Source of the DNA: a virus
Length of the DNA stretch: 21,245 nucleotides
Reading direction: 5' to 3' (one strand)
IMG/VR virus record: IMGVR_UViG_3300028589_000055
Location: 1 to 21,245 of that record
Shown: positions 14,136 through 21,245 of the stretch, piece after piece
How positions within the stretch are numbered: position 1 is the first letter of the stretch
Layout of the letters: each line of letters opens with the position of its first letter
Program-made: the position numbers and the translations under genes
Notes under the pieces: model-generated
Database searches by the model: none
Seen by the model: only the letters and a program-made list of their open reading frames with translations
Told to the model about the DNA's origin: nothing

Positions 14136-15095
14136 TTAAGATGTCCGAGTGTATTCAACCAAGATGGCGCCGCAGTAAGCCAACGAGTTGTTAGCGAACG
14201 TCACTGGGAAGGAAGCTTTAGCTCCTACCGCAAGCGTAGGCATCGCAGTTGGCTTGATGTCGGCTGCTGTTATCGCACATCCCATTTGCGTCGAAAGTAA
14301 CGCAGCGAGTTGTGTCATGTTCGCATAGCCAGGTCCACCGAACTTAACAGGGCGTCTGAAGGTCAATGGCCACGATCTGCGACCGTAGTAAACCGTCAGT
14401 GCCCCGATGTAAGGAACGCCGTTGAACGTCAACAGGAGAGCTGTGTTGTCACCAGCATCCTGAGGCCCATTCTCGCTAACTTGCGAGATGGTGAACATGT
14501 TCGATTGAATCGGAGTGTTCAGTGACGCAGCATTCATCAAGTTCAGGTGCATCGCAATCTGATTCTTGATGTTAAGGCTAATGAACGCATCGGTGTGAGA
14601 CAACGTCAGCGTATTAACCAGAATGCGGCCAGCGATCTCAAGACCAAGGCGGGCAATCACGCAATCAACTTCACCTACCCATCGATAGGAGTCAGCAGCT
14701 GCGATAACCGAAGCTGTACCCAATTGGGTAAAGGTATCATCGATGAAGTCTGTCTCACCGATTGGAACCTTGAACGGCCAGAAGAGATTACCCATCAAGT
14801 CCTTAGGAGTTGCTGGAACTTCAGCCGCTACAGACAGATCCACCCCAGACAAGAACGCAGGGAGGTTGATCCGTTGGTATTCGAACGTGAATGAACCGTC
14901 ACGATCCCACAGACTAACCGGAGCCCTGCTCTTGTCGATAGACACCTTAACGCTGGTATTGACACCACCGAGAGAGACCGGCTTTTCTATCTTCAGGTAT
15001 GTAGCTTTGAGGGGAGCTTTTAACTTCTCCCCGATTTGAGCCCTCAACGCATCGAGTGGATGCATCTTCAAGAGTGTTTCTGGTGCAATGCTCAT
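14136..15095 (-). CDS. Virion-type protein with two copies of the repeated domain (paralogue C)
   Basis: A 319-residue protein. Copy one covers about 12-150 (FEYQRINLPAFLSG at 71-84, VPATPKDLMGNLF at 93-105, DSYRWVGEVDCVIA at 135-148); copy two covers about 163-315 (TFRRPVKFGGPGYANM at 245-260, TQLAALLSTQMGCAITAADI at 261-280, NNSLAYCGAILVEY at 302-315). Each copy starts with a helix and a set of beta strands, then the [YF]xR segment, a helix and the NS/DS-x-x-x-x-G strand. AAGGA about seven bases before ATG 15095 overlaps the stop of the 742-residue gene, so translation is probably coupled. Role: probable tail or baseplate part, inferred from position. Confidence 0.65.
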   Translation of the reverse strand: MSIAPETLLKMHPLDALRAQIGEKLKAPLKATYLKIEKPVSLGGVNTSVKVSIDKSRAPVSLWDRDGSFTFEYQRINLPAFLSGVDLSVAAEVPATPKDLMGNLFWPFKVPIGETDFIDDTFTQLGTASVIAAADSYRWVGEVDCVIARLGLEIAGRILVNTLTLSHTDAFISLNIKNQIAMHLNLMNAASLNTPIQSNMFTISQVSENGPQDAGDNTALLLTFNGVPYIGALTVYYGRRSWPLTFRRPVKFGGPGYANMTQLAALLSTQMGCAITAADIKPTAMPTLAVGAKASFPVTFANNSLAYCGAILVEYTRTS

Positions 15096-15105
15096 GAGTG
15101 CATCC

Positions 15106-17334
15106 TTAGATACCCAGGAAGTTCTTTCTACGCGCTTCTGTCAGAAGCTCATACCCGGCAAGTGTATCGTCGATAACCAGATCACCCAATGGTCGTTTAG
15201 GAATCGCAAGATACCCAACAACATCAGTCTGAACGATCTCACCGATATCAGTCTGAGGACTTTCAATCAGCGTCATTCTTGGAAGCGGCATGTCGATCTG
15301 TTGTTTCAGCTCGATGCTACCTACAAGTTTGATTCCGACGTCAGCAGGAACCTTAGCCATTACCCGCAGGTCTTTGGCCACCATGTTGACTTTCGGATAC
15401 GGCATCAACTGCTGCATGTACATCTTGCCGTTCTCATGAAGATTCATGATAGTGGGCAAGCGGTTCTCTACGTCGTAGTAGCTGTCCGACCATTCTTTAG
15501 GAATGGAAAGCTTCGGAAACTTACCATCGACAATCTTAATTGGACTGTCGTTGATCTGACCGATGTATTGAACCGTGTACGAGGACAGCGCAGTCATCAC
15601 GCGAAGCATCGCGGAGTGGACTTCACGAACACGCGTTGCGTTAGAAAGGTTACTGCCTGTAGCTGTGTTGAAGATCTGGTCAGCCATCATGGAGAATTCA
15701 AGATCCCCCATGCCGGTAATGTCGATGCCGACACTATTCAACCAGTTGTCGTAGTTCATCTCACCCGCAAGGTCAATGCGGATGTCCATGTAGCAATGGT
15801 CGATGATCGTGTGCAGTTCACCTTCAGCTTTGTAGTCGCCGTTGTAGTTCCGCATGTCACGATGATGCAACATCAAAGCCTGGATGTCTTTACAGGTGTC
15901 GCGGAATGCCTCGATGCTGACGTACGTGCCGATCTGCACCTGAGTATCCAGAATGTAGTCGACGTAGTATTCAGGCACCTTCTTACGCGTTGTCATGCTC
16001 ATCAGCTTCGCCTTGGTAGGCAAAGGGATACGACGAACACGGCGAGCGTTTACGATCGGAACGTGAGAAAGCTTCTGACCGATAGAACGGTTGTAGGCGT
16101 AGAGGTAGAAAATAAAGGCATTCTTAACCGAGAGACGATAGAGATCACCGTTCGCAGGGTTAGTGAACACGACCACGGAATTAAAGCGTTTGTAATGAGA
16201 CAGATAGATCCAATGGTTGAGCAGCACCTCTGTCAGCGTGAATGGCTCAGCATCGGTTCGGTCAACGACGTTCGACTCAAGCACTTTCGTCTTAAGTTTG
16301 TTGCCCTTGAACTTATTCATCTCAGCGAAGACATCTTCTACGACGTCGTCTTGAATAACGATGTTGTCACGAGCAAGCGGAGTCTCGAGCTCGAGAAGTT
16401 CCTGAGGGCTCCTAACACTGCTACCCATCGCAGGCTCAATGCCGTTGATGGTCTTACGGACGAATACAACCAGCGGCTTCAGATCGATCGTCAGCCTTTC
16501 GTAATCATGCTCGAGGTCGTAACCTGCCAGCGAGAAGCCACGGTCAGTCAGATACTTCTGAGTAATCAGATCGAAGGTTTCCCCACGACCCAAGTTCAGG
16601 TTCAGGTAACGGATGTTCCGATACGTGAACAGTTTCTGCTTGAGCGTCATGAGATCGAACTCATCACCTACAGCTTGGTTAAAGCTGCTGATGTACTGAC
16701 GCAGGTGGTAGCTGTGAGCTTGATCCGTTTTGCAGACAGCCTTACGGCTGTTGATGACCACTTGGGTCAGTCGTGTGTACAGAATGCCCAAGAACGCTGG
16801 ATAGTAGTACGGCTCGAACAAAGCGTAGTCCGAGTTGTCCCACCGTTTAAAGCAGTGAGTGATGTAACGCTGGATATCAGGAATCAACTGCTGCTCTGAG
16901 GCTTCCACCAAAGACGCGTCATACTTGAGGATAGTATGGTCAGCGGCTTGGATAGCTGTCTCTATGTCAATCGGGTTAATGATCCCGTTGATCAGCATCT
17001 TCTGGTCCGGGTACGCAGCTACCAGTTCTTTATAGTAGGTAGTCCCGTAGGTGTATTCCTTTCGCGTTGCAGCATGGATCTTTAAGTTGGCTTGCGTGAA
17101 GTCAATGATCGTGTTGTCGTCGAGGGAGGTTACCTGCATCAACGTGTTGCTGGAGTGATACAAACCCGCGTTGTTCTTGTAGTACTTCCAGCTGTACGGA
17201 TCATTGAGGTTAACAGCTATCCCCGCTTTAAGTAACCGCTGGTTCATCATGTTGGCGGTGTAGCTACTTTTAATCACGAGTGTCGCGACAAGCTTTATAA
17301 TGCTTTTGATGTAAAGCCTGTAGTAGGCATTCAT
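15106..17334 (-). CDS. Large probable virion structural protein
   Basis: A 742-residue protein, first gene of the leftward cluster, with ATG 17334 preceded by GGGGTAAG. Rich in Tyr and Asn, mixed alpha/beta, with no signal peptide, catalytic motif or clear repeat that I can see. It diverges from the portal-like gene with only 32 bases between the two start codons and is followed ten bases later by the 319-residue gene. In phiKZ the genes around portal gp129 encode virion proteins, so a tail or baseplate role is likely. The true fold is unknown to me. Confidence 0.65.
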   Translation of the reverse strand: MNAYYRLYIKSIIKLVATLVIKSSYTANMMNQRLLKAGIAVNLNDPYSWKYYKNNAGLYHSSNTLMQVTSLDDNTIIDFTQANLKIHAATRKEYTYGTTYYKELVAAYPDQKMLINGIINPIDIETAIQAADHTILKYDASLVEASEQQLIPDIQRYITHCFKRWDNSDYALFEPYYYPAFLGILYTRLTQVVINSRKAVCKTDQAHSYHLRQYISSFNQAVGDEFDLMTLKQKLFTYRNIRYLNLNLGRGETFDLITQKYLTDRGFSLAGYDLEHDYERLTIDLKPLVVFVRKTINGIEPAMGSSVRSPQELLELETPLARDNIVIQDDVVEDVFAEMNKFKGNKLKTKVLESNVVDRTDAEPFTLTEVLLNHWIYLSHYKRFNSVVVFTNPANGDLYRLSVKNAFIFYLYAYNRSIGQKLSHVPIVNARRVRRIPLPTKAKLMSMTTRKKVPEYYVDYILDTQVQIGTYVSIEAFRDTCKDIQALMLHHRDMRNYNGDYKAEGELHTIIDHCYMDIRIDLAGEMNYDNWLNSVGIDITGMGDLEFSMMADQIFNTATGSNLSNATRVREVHSAMLRVMTALSSYTVQYIGQINDSPIKIVDGKFPKLSIPKEWSDSYYDVENRLPTIMNLHENGKMYMQQLMPYPKVNMVAKDLRVMAKVPADVGIKLVGSIELKQQIDMPLPRMTLIESPQTDIGEIVQTDVVGYLAIPKRPLGDLVIDDTLAGYELLTEARRKNFLGI

Positions 17335-17366
17335 GACTTACCCCGATCTTAGTAGGAGAGGATTAA

Positions 17367-20228
17367 ATGGCAGCAGATGACGAACGCGCGCAGAAGAAAG
17401 TCTCGCAGTTCAGGAATTTAAGTAAGGCTGATGAACGCGTTCTTGGTCGTCTGGTCACTGACCGTACTGATCCGAACCGCGGGAAACTTAAGGATATCGA
17501 TCTCAGTGCCGTAGGGGCAGTAACTCGCCGCACACTTCGTGACGCCACTGATATCCGTAACATCTTCCAAGTTCAGCCTGACTTGAACATTGCTCGAGAA
17601 ATTCTGGTCAGCGCTGTGGTATCGCCAGGCGATCTATCGTCGACCACATTGATCTTCAGCAGCAAGATCGACGGCAAAGAAACGGCACTCACCGCCCAGA
17701 TGGTGGATGTCATCGAGAACTTCTTTATCAATGAGAAGAACCTCGACAAGAAAATCACTGGCTGGATCGATGATGCATTGGTCTGGTCAGGCGCACACCC
17801 GATCATGATTATCCCCGAGGCTTCTATCGATCGGATGATCAACGGCGCTCAATCGGCCAGTATGGAATCCGTGGCGAGCTTTGACGGAGAGTGGACTAAT
17901 GGATGGTATCGTCCAAAAGGCATCTTCGGTCTAGCTCTACCAACCGCAAAGGGCATCGACTACGTCAGCTTGGAGTCAAGCCAACGGAGGATAAACACCG
18001 CGGATATGGCGGATTATCATACCATCAAGATGATGGGTGGAGCCAAAGAAACGAAGGGCAAGAAGATCTCCCTTCCTATTAAGGTTACCGACAACTTGGC
18101 TGCGTTCCGTATGCCAATGGTGATGGAAGCCAAGCGCACCAAGATGCGTGAATCGGTTTACGGTAATCCTTCGATGGAATCCCGCCGTCGCCGTCGGGCT
18201 CAGCGTGATGCTGATGCTGCTCAGAATGACAATGGTGAAGGTACTGGCGCTGGCAAGAAGACTGCCGCTCAGTCTCCAGGTGCTATCCATAGTCAGTTCT
18301 TCAAACCCCCACAGGGAATGAAGCGTAGTCGCCTTGAGGTCGTGCCTACTCGTAAGCAGGTCGGCGGCGAAGCCATCGGTCACCCTCTCGAGTATCACCT
18401 CGCTATCGAAGCCGTGATGCCTATCTGCGTTCCGGGTGATCCGACCAACATTGTTGGGTATTTGGTAGCTCAGGATCAGAATGGATTCCCGCTATCATTC
18501 TCACGGCGAGTGGATTATTACAGCGACATCCGTCGCGGTGCAATGGGTGGTGATCAGGTTGGCTCCAGTAGTCAGGTTTCTGGTGAACTACTCAACATGG
18601 CAAACGAAACCCTCAACGGGGGTATTTCTAATGCCAGTGATGCACTGATCGACCGTTTGGTTCAGTTGCACGGTGAAGTGGTTGAACACGACATTATCGC
18701 TCGGATCTCTTCTGGTCTGCTCGGTGGTGAAGTTGAGATCGCTCGTAGTGAACACATCGACAAGCTGATGTTTGCACGGACCATGAAGAACCAACAAACC
18801 ATCCTGCTGTACGTTCCTGCCGAACTCATGATCTACATGTGCTTTGACGTGAACGAGTATGGTGTTGGTAAATCGATCCTTGACGACGCTAAGGCGTTGG
18901 CGGCAATGCGTGCAACTCTACTCGTAGCCAACATCATCGGCGCTGTTAAGAACGCGATTCCTGGTAAAGACATCAACATCACGTTGGATGCTAAGGACGG
19001 TGACCCGGTTGGTACGGTTACATTCCTGTCGAACGAAGCGATGGCGCTGTCCTATCACCAGTTCCCAACTGGTATCATCAGTGTTCAAGGTTTGGCCGAA
19101 CAACTTCAGATGTCGGGCTACTCGGTTAACGTAACGGGTCACCCTGCTTATCCTGAAGTATCGACCACTATTACGCCGCGTGAAAGTAACTACGTGCCTG
19201 TTGACACTGACTTGCTGAACTCTCTGCGTAGTGACCTACATCGGGTGTTCTCCCTGACGCCTGAGATGGTCGATGGCGTGAATGAGCCTGACTTTGCTAC
19301 AACGGTGGTGGCTAACCACTTGATGCTCCTGAAACGCGTCATGGTGCTTCAGAACATCGCTAACCCACAGATCACTGACTACGTGCGTGTCTTCACGTAC
19401 AACTCGGGGATTCTGCTGGAACAGCTGATGGACATCATCGATAACAACGAGAAGCTCATCCCTGATGAGTACAAGGAAGACCCGGAGGCTTTCCTCGAAG
19501 CTTTCCTGAACTCTCTCGTTGTTAACCTGCCAGCGCCTAGCACTGACAACCTGACCAAACAGATCGAGCTGTACGATAAGTACTCGGAAGCGTTGGACAA
19601 GATCATTCCTGCCTACGTTACTGAGGAATACTTCCACGGCTACACGAGCGACACGGTCAAGGAAGCAATCCCAACGGTTATCGCATCGCTCAAGGGTATC
19701 GAGCTGCGTCGTTGGATGCGCGAACGCGGGTTCTTCCGTGAGTTGGATATCTTCGTTAATACCGAAGATGGCAGCCCACTGCTGAATCTCAACGAAGAAA
19801 TGAAGCAACACGTTACAGCAATGATCGCCGGTCTCGGCGATTACATCAAGATCGTCGCTGAAGATGCTTATAAGCATCGTAAGGATCAGGAACGTCTGAA
19901 GAAGCTTGACCAGAAAGTGAAAGATGCAATCGCTGAACTGGGTGCTGAATCGGAAGAAGCTGCTCCTGACTTCGACGCAGAAGCTCCAGTACCGGATATG
20001 GGTGAGCCGAATGCTGAAGAACAACCTGCTGATGATGAGCTCTCCCTTGATGAAGAACCAGCTCCAGAGGAAGAACCTCTTGAAGAGGAGAAACCTGAGG
20101 AGGAGTTGGAAACTCCTGAAGAAGAGAAGCCAACTGAAGAAGAGCCTGTAGAAGAAGAGGCTCCTGCTGAAGAACCTACTGAAGAGAAGCCTGCTTCTCC
20201 TGAAGATGAGTTCAAGTTGGATCTGTAA
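17367..20228 (+). CDS. Portal-like protein (phiKZ gp129 type)
   Basis: A 953-residue protein, in the size range of jumbo-phage portals, which form the twelve-subunit ring at the tail vertex through which DNA enters the head. The N-terminal part (about 40-170) has the portal-like order of a RRTLRDATDIRNIFQ helix and long helices with LDKKITGWIDDALVWSGAHP. Residues about 271-330 are a basic low-complexity insertion (RRRRRAQRDADAAQ and on). Residues about 330-850 are well-folded. The last 95 residues (about 860-953) are an acidic Glu/Pro tail. AGGAGAGG at 17354-17361 precedes ATG 17367. It faces the leftward virion cluster and ends at a terminator. Identity rests on size, gene order and general pattern. 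Confidence 0.65.
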   Translation: MAADDERAQKKVSQFRNLSKADERVLGRLVTDRTDPNRGKLKDIDLSAVGAVTRRTLRDATDIRNIFQVQPDLNIAREILVSAVVSPGDLSSTTLIFSSKIDGKETALTAQMVDVIENFFINEKNLDKKITGWIDDALVWSGAHPIMIIPEASIDRMINGAQSASMESVASFDGEWTNGWYRPKGIFGLALPTAKGIDYVSLESSQRRINTADMADYHTIKMMGGAKETKGKKISLPIKVTDNLAAFRMPMVMEAKRTKMRESVYGNPSMESRRRRRAQRDADAAQNDNGEGTGAGKKTAAQSPGAIHSQFFKPPQGMKRSRLEVVPTRKQVGGEAIGHPLEYHLAIEAVMPICVPGDPTNIVGYLVAQDQNGFPLSFSRRVDYYSDIRRGAMGGDQVGSSSQVSGELLNMANETLNGGISNASDALIDRLVQLHGEVVEHDIIARISSGLLGGEVEIARSEHIDKLMFARTMKNQQTILLYVPAELMIYMCFDVNEYGVGKSILDDAKALAAMRATLLVANIIGAVKNAIPGKDINITLDAKDGDPVGTVTFLSNEAMALSYHQFPTGIISVQGLAEQLQMSGYSVNVTGHPAYPEVSTTITPRESNYVPVDTDLLNSLRSDLHRVFSLTPEMVDGVNEPDFATTVVANHLMLLKRVMVLQNIANPQITDYVRVFTYNSGILLEQLMDIIDNNEKLIPDEYKEDPEAFLEAFLNSLVVNLPAPSTDNLTKQIELYDKYSEALDKIIPAYVTEEYFHGYTSDTVKEAIPTVIASLKGIELRRWMRERGFFRELDIFVNTEDGSPLLNLNEEMKQHVTAMIAGLGDYIKIVAEDAYKHRKDQERLKKLDQKVKDAIAELGAESEEAAPDFDAEAPVPDMGEPNAEEQPADDELSLDEEPAPEEEPLEEEKPEEELETPEEEKPTEEEPVEEEAPAEEPTEEKPASPEDEFKLDL

Positions 20229-20238
20229 TGTGATTGGG

Positions 20239-20267
20239 GTAGACAGGATCTTAATGGTCCTGTCTAC
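20239..20267 (+). terminator. Terminator of the portal-like gene
   Basis: GTAGACAGGA (20239-20248) pairs perfectly with TCCTGTCTAC (20258-20267) around a nine-base loop, ten bases after the stop. It is followed by TTCGCTTTATGC, sharing the CTTTATGC trailer of the terminators at 4638 and 10537, but has no long T-run. Confidence 0.75.
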
Positions 20268-20338
20268 TTCGCTTTATGCTGCGTGTTAATTATTCACCAT
20301 CACACTTGCTTTTATGTTAAAGAGCTTTCTTCCTTATT

Positions 20339-20457
20339 CTAGAGGAGACGTAGTAACCTAGACTAGAAGTCTAGGGGACGAAGTCGACGATGGACTAACG
20401 TGAAGGAGTCGTAGACGACTGAACCTCTCTAGTTCTTTACTAGGGAAGGGGAGGGGG
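20339..20457 (+). ncRNA. Structured, CTAG-rich non-coding element (leader or small RNA candidate)
   Basis: No ORF is present. Hairpins: CCTAGACT (20357-20364) with AGTCTAGG (20368-20375); AGTCGT (20407-20412) with ACGACT (20415-20420); CTAGT (20429-20433) with ACTAG (20439-20443). CTAGAGG (20339-20345) can close around them by pairing with CCTCT (20424-20428). Three near-copies of AGGRGWCGWAG (20343, 20373 and 20404) are spaced 30-31 bases apart. Six CTAG sites occur within 110 bases. A purine run (GGGAAGGGGAGGGGG) and CTTTTT end the element. It does not match a tRNA. A regulatory leader of the gene at 20533 or a free small RNA are both possible. Confidence 0.45.
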
Positions 20458-20488
20458 CTTTTTGCTGTATAGTTAAATTTACTTGGGC

Positions 20489-20515
20489 GATACATTACAA
20501 ACCCGATATGTAAAC
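20489..20515 (+). promoter_or_regulatory. Candidate promoter for the gene at 20533
   Basis: GATACATTACAAAC (20489-20502) and GATATGTAAAC (20505-20515) lie back to back, 18-44 bases before ATG 20533. The first shares ATACATTAC with 4706-4714; the second shares GATATGTA(T)AAAC with the capsid leader at 2252-2264 and contains the TATG core known from phiKZ late promoters. Confidence 0.4.
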
Positions 20516-20532
20516 CCCCGAGGAACAACACC

Positions 20533-21159
20533 ATGATTACTGGCACGATGAGATTCGCAGCAGGTTGTGTATTAGCCGCAGGCGGCCTCTTGGTGACGTA
20601 TAAGGCAGGGATGGACCTGTACGACAAGCATCAAGAGAACAAGAAGATCCGCGCCTATCTAGAGGCGCTTAGAATCCACAACAGCTATTACGAAGAAGAG
20701 TACAAGCTATCCAAACACGACTACATGGAACGGCTAGCTGTACCGTTTCGTTATGTCCACCGATTTCCTTACGTCAACTGCACTAAAGCTGAGAAGTATG
20801 AAATCTTAATGTGTCCCTTCGGGGTACTCATTAATCACGACGTAGCGCTTATGCTGGCATGCGCTATGGCAGTTAAGCAGTATCAGTACGACTACCCTAA
20901 GATTCTCGGCGGTGGTCCGCTGGTGTGGTCCTCAGCGCAAACACGGTACGTTACTCAAGACAATCTGGAAAGCGGTATGCGCGACCTCTTCCATGCTGAG
21001 TACACGGCCGAACATTACCTCGATCAATGCCTGTACTTCCGTAAACAAATGAAAGAACACAAGGGAGAGGCGATAGTCCTCTTCGTCCAGAAACAATCCA
21101 AAATCATTCGCCACTTACTCAATGATGATTCATTCGAGCCCGGCGAAGATATGCTCTAA
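20533..21159 (+). CDS. Membrane-anchored phage protein, function unknown
   Basis: A 208-residue protein. An N-terminal hydrophobic segment (about residues 7-23, RFAAGCVLAAGGLLVTY) looks like a membrane anchor or uncleaved signal, followed by a charged helix (YDKHQENKKIRAYLEAL) and a soluble domain with many Tyr and His (for example YNYE-type stretches and HAEYTAEHYLDQ near 155-166). GAGGA upstream and ATG 20533 fit; an internal ATG at residue 6 is less likely. It stands alone behind the structured element at 20339-20457 and is followed after 11 bases by the next gene, so it probably starts an operon. Confidence 0.7.
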   Translation: MITGTMRFAAGCVLAAGGLLVTYKAGMDLYDKHQENKKIRAYLEALRIHNSYYEEEYKLSKHDYMERLAVPFRYVHRFPYVNCTKAEKYEILMCPFGVLINHDVALMLACAMAVKQYQYDYPKILGGGPLVWSSAQTRYVTQDNLESGMRDLFHAEYTAEHYLDQCLYFRKQMKEHKGEAIVLFVQKQSKIIRHLLNDDSFEPGEDML

Positions 21160-21170
21160 GGAGAGTAGCA

Positions 21171-21245
21171 ATGCCAGAAGCTAAAGAAGTACTCAGCCCT
21201 GAAGTGGAACGTTTCCACAATAACCTCGAGTTTACACTCGAGTGC
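21171..21245 (+). CDS. 5' end of a downstream gene (partial)
   Basis: ATG 21171 opens a frame that runs to the window edge (MPEAKEVLSPEVERFHNN and on, 25 codons). AAGGAGAG (21158-21165), overlapping the previous stop codon, is a strong ribosome-binding site about six bases upstream, which suggests co-transcription and coupled translation with the gene at 20533. Too short to identify. Confidence 0.7.
   Translation, partial: MPEAKEVLSPEVERFHNNLEFTLEC

Noticed and set aside
15088-16899. 603-residue open frame on the plus strand opposite the 742-residue gene
   Set aside because: Antisense shadow: no ribosome-binding site, composition rich in V/H/R runs typical of a reverse frame, while the minus-strand gene has a good start and operon spacing.
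20339-20443. tRNA gene in the hairpin-rich element
   Set aside because: No seven-pair acceptor stem, no seven-base anticodon loop and no TTC-type T-loop could be placed.

Overview
This window looks like part of the genome of a phiKZ-like jumbo myovirus, and its base and codon composition suggests a Pseudomonas or related host. The evidence is a dense block of phage genes with no host genes: a long phiKZ-type major capsid protein, a portal-like protein next to a run of virion-type proteins on the opposite strand, a probable fragment of the phage's own multi-subunit RNA polymerase two genes after the capsid gene, a RuvC-like resolvase and a DnaB-like ATPase. I could not run searches. Family names rest on motifs, gene order and remembered family features.

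Layout. Bases 1-93 hold the last codons of an upstream gene and its terminator. A DnaB-like helicase (103-1647, minus) faces away from a small unknown gene (1686-2213, plus). An intergenic region with two adjacent palindromes and a TATG-type promoter candidate then leads into the major capsid gene (2393-4579), which ends at a strong hairpin terminator. Next on the plus strand come a tail-anchored coiled-coil protein (4785-5900), a probable N-terminal RNA polymerase beta fragment (5917-7569), a protein with a long Arg/Asp-rich disordered segment (7596-9551), a CYTH-fold phosphohydrolase-like protein (9723-10361) and a 50-residue ORF (10370-10522).

From 10611 to 17334 all genes are on the minus strand: in transcription order a 742-residue protein, three related proteins of 319, 169 and 325 residues that share a repeated domain, a 294-residue protein, the RuvC-like resolvase and a small membrane-type protein. 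The portal-like gene (17367-20228) starts only 32 bases from the divergent 742-residue gene. It is followed by a terminator, a 300-base non-coding region rich in hairpins and CTAG sites, a small membrane protein (20533-21159) and the start of another gene.

How the genes fit together: capsid, portal and the minus-strand cluster are probably virion parts made late. The polymerase fragment would transcribe phage genes, and the DnaB-like and RuvC-like proteins would serve replication, recombination or packaging. The best signals for a second look are a ribosome-binding site split by a UUCG hairpin before the RuvC-like gene, the repeated-domain family beside the portal, the Arg/Asp-rich protein, and the structured leaders before the capsid gene and the gene at 20533.
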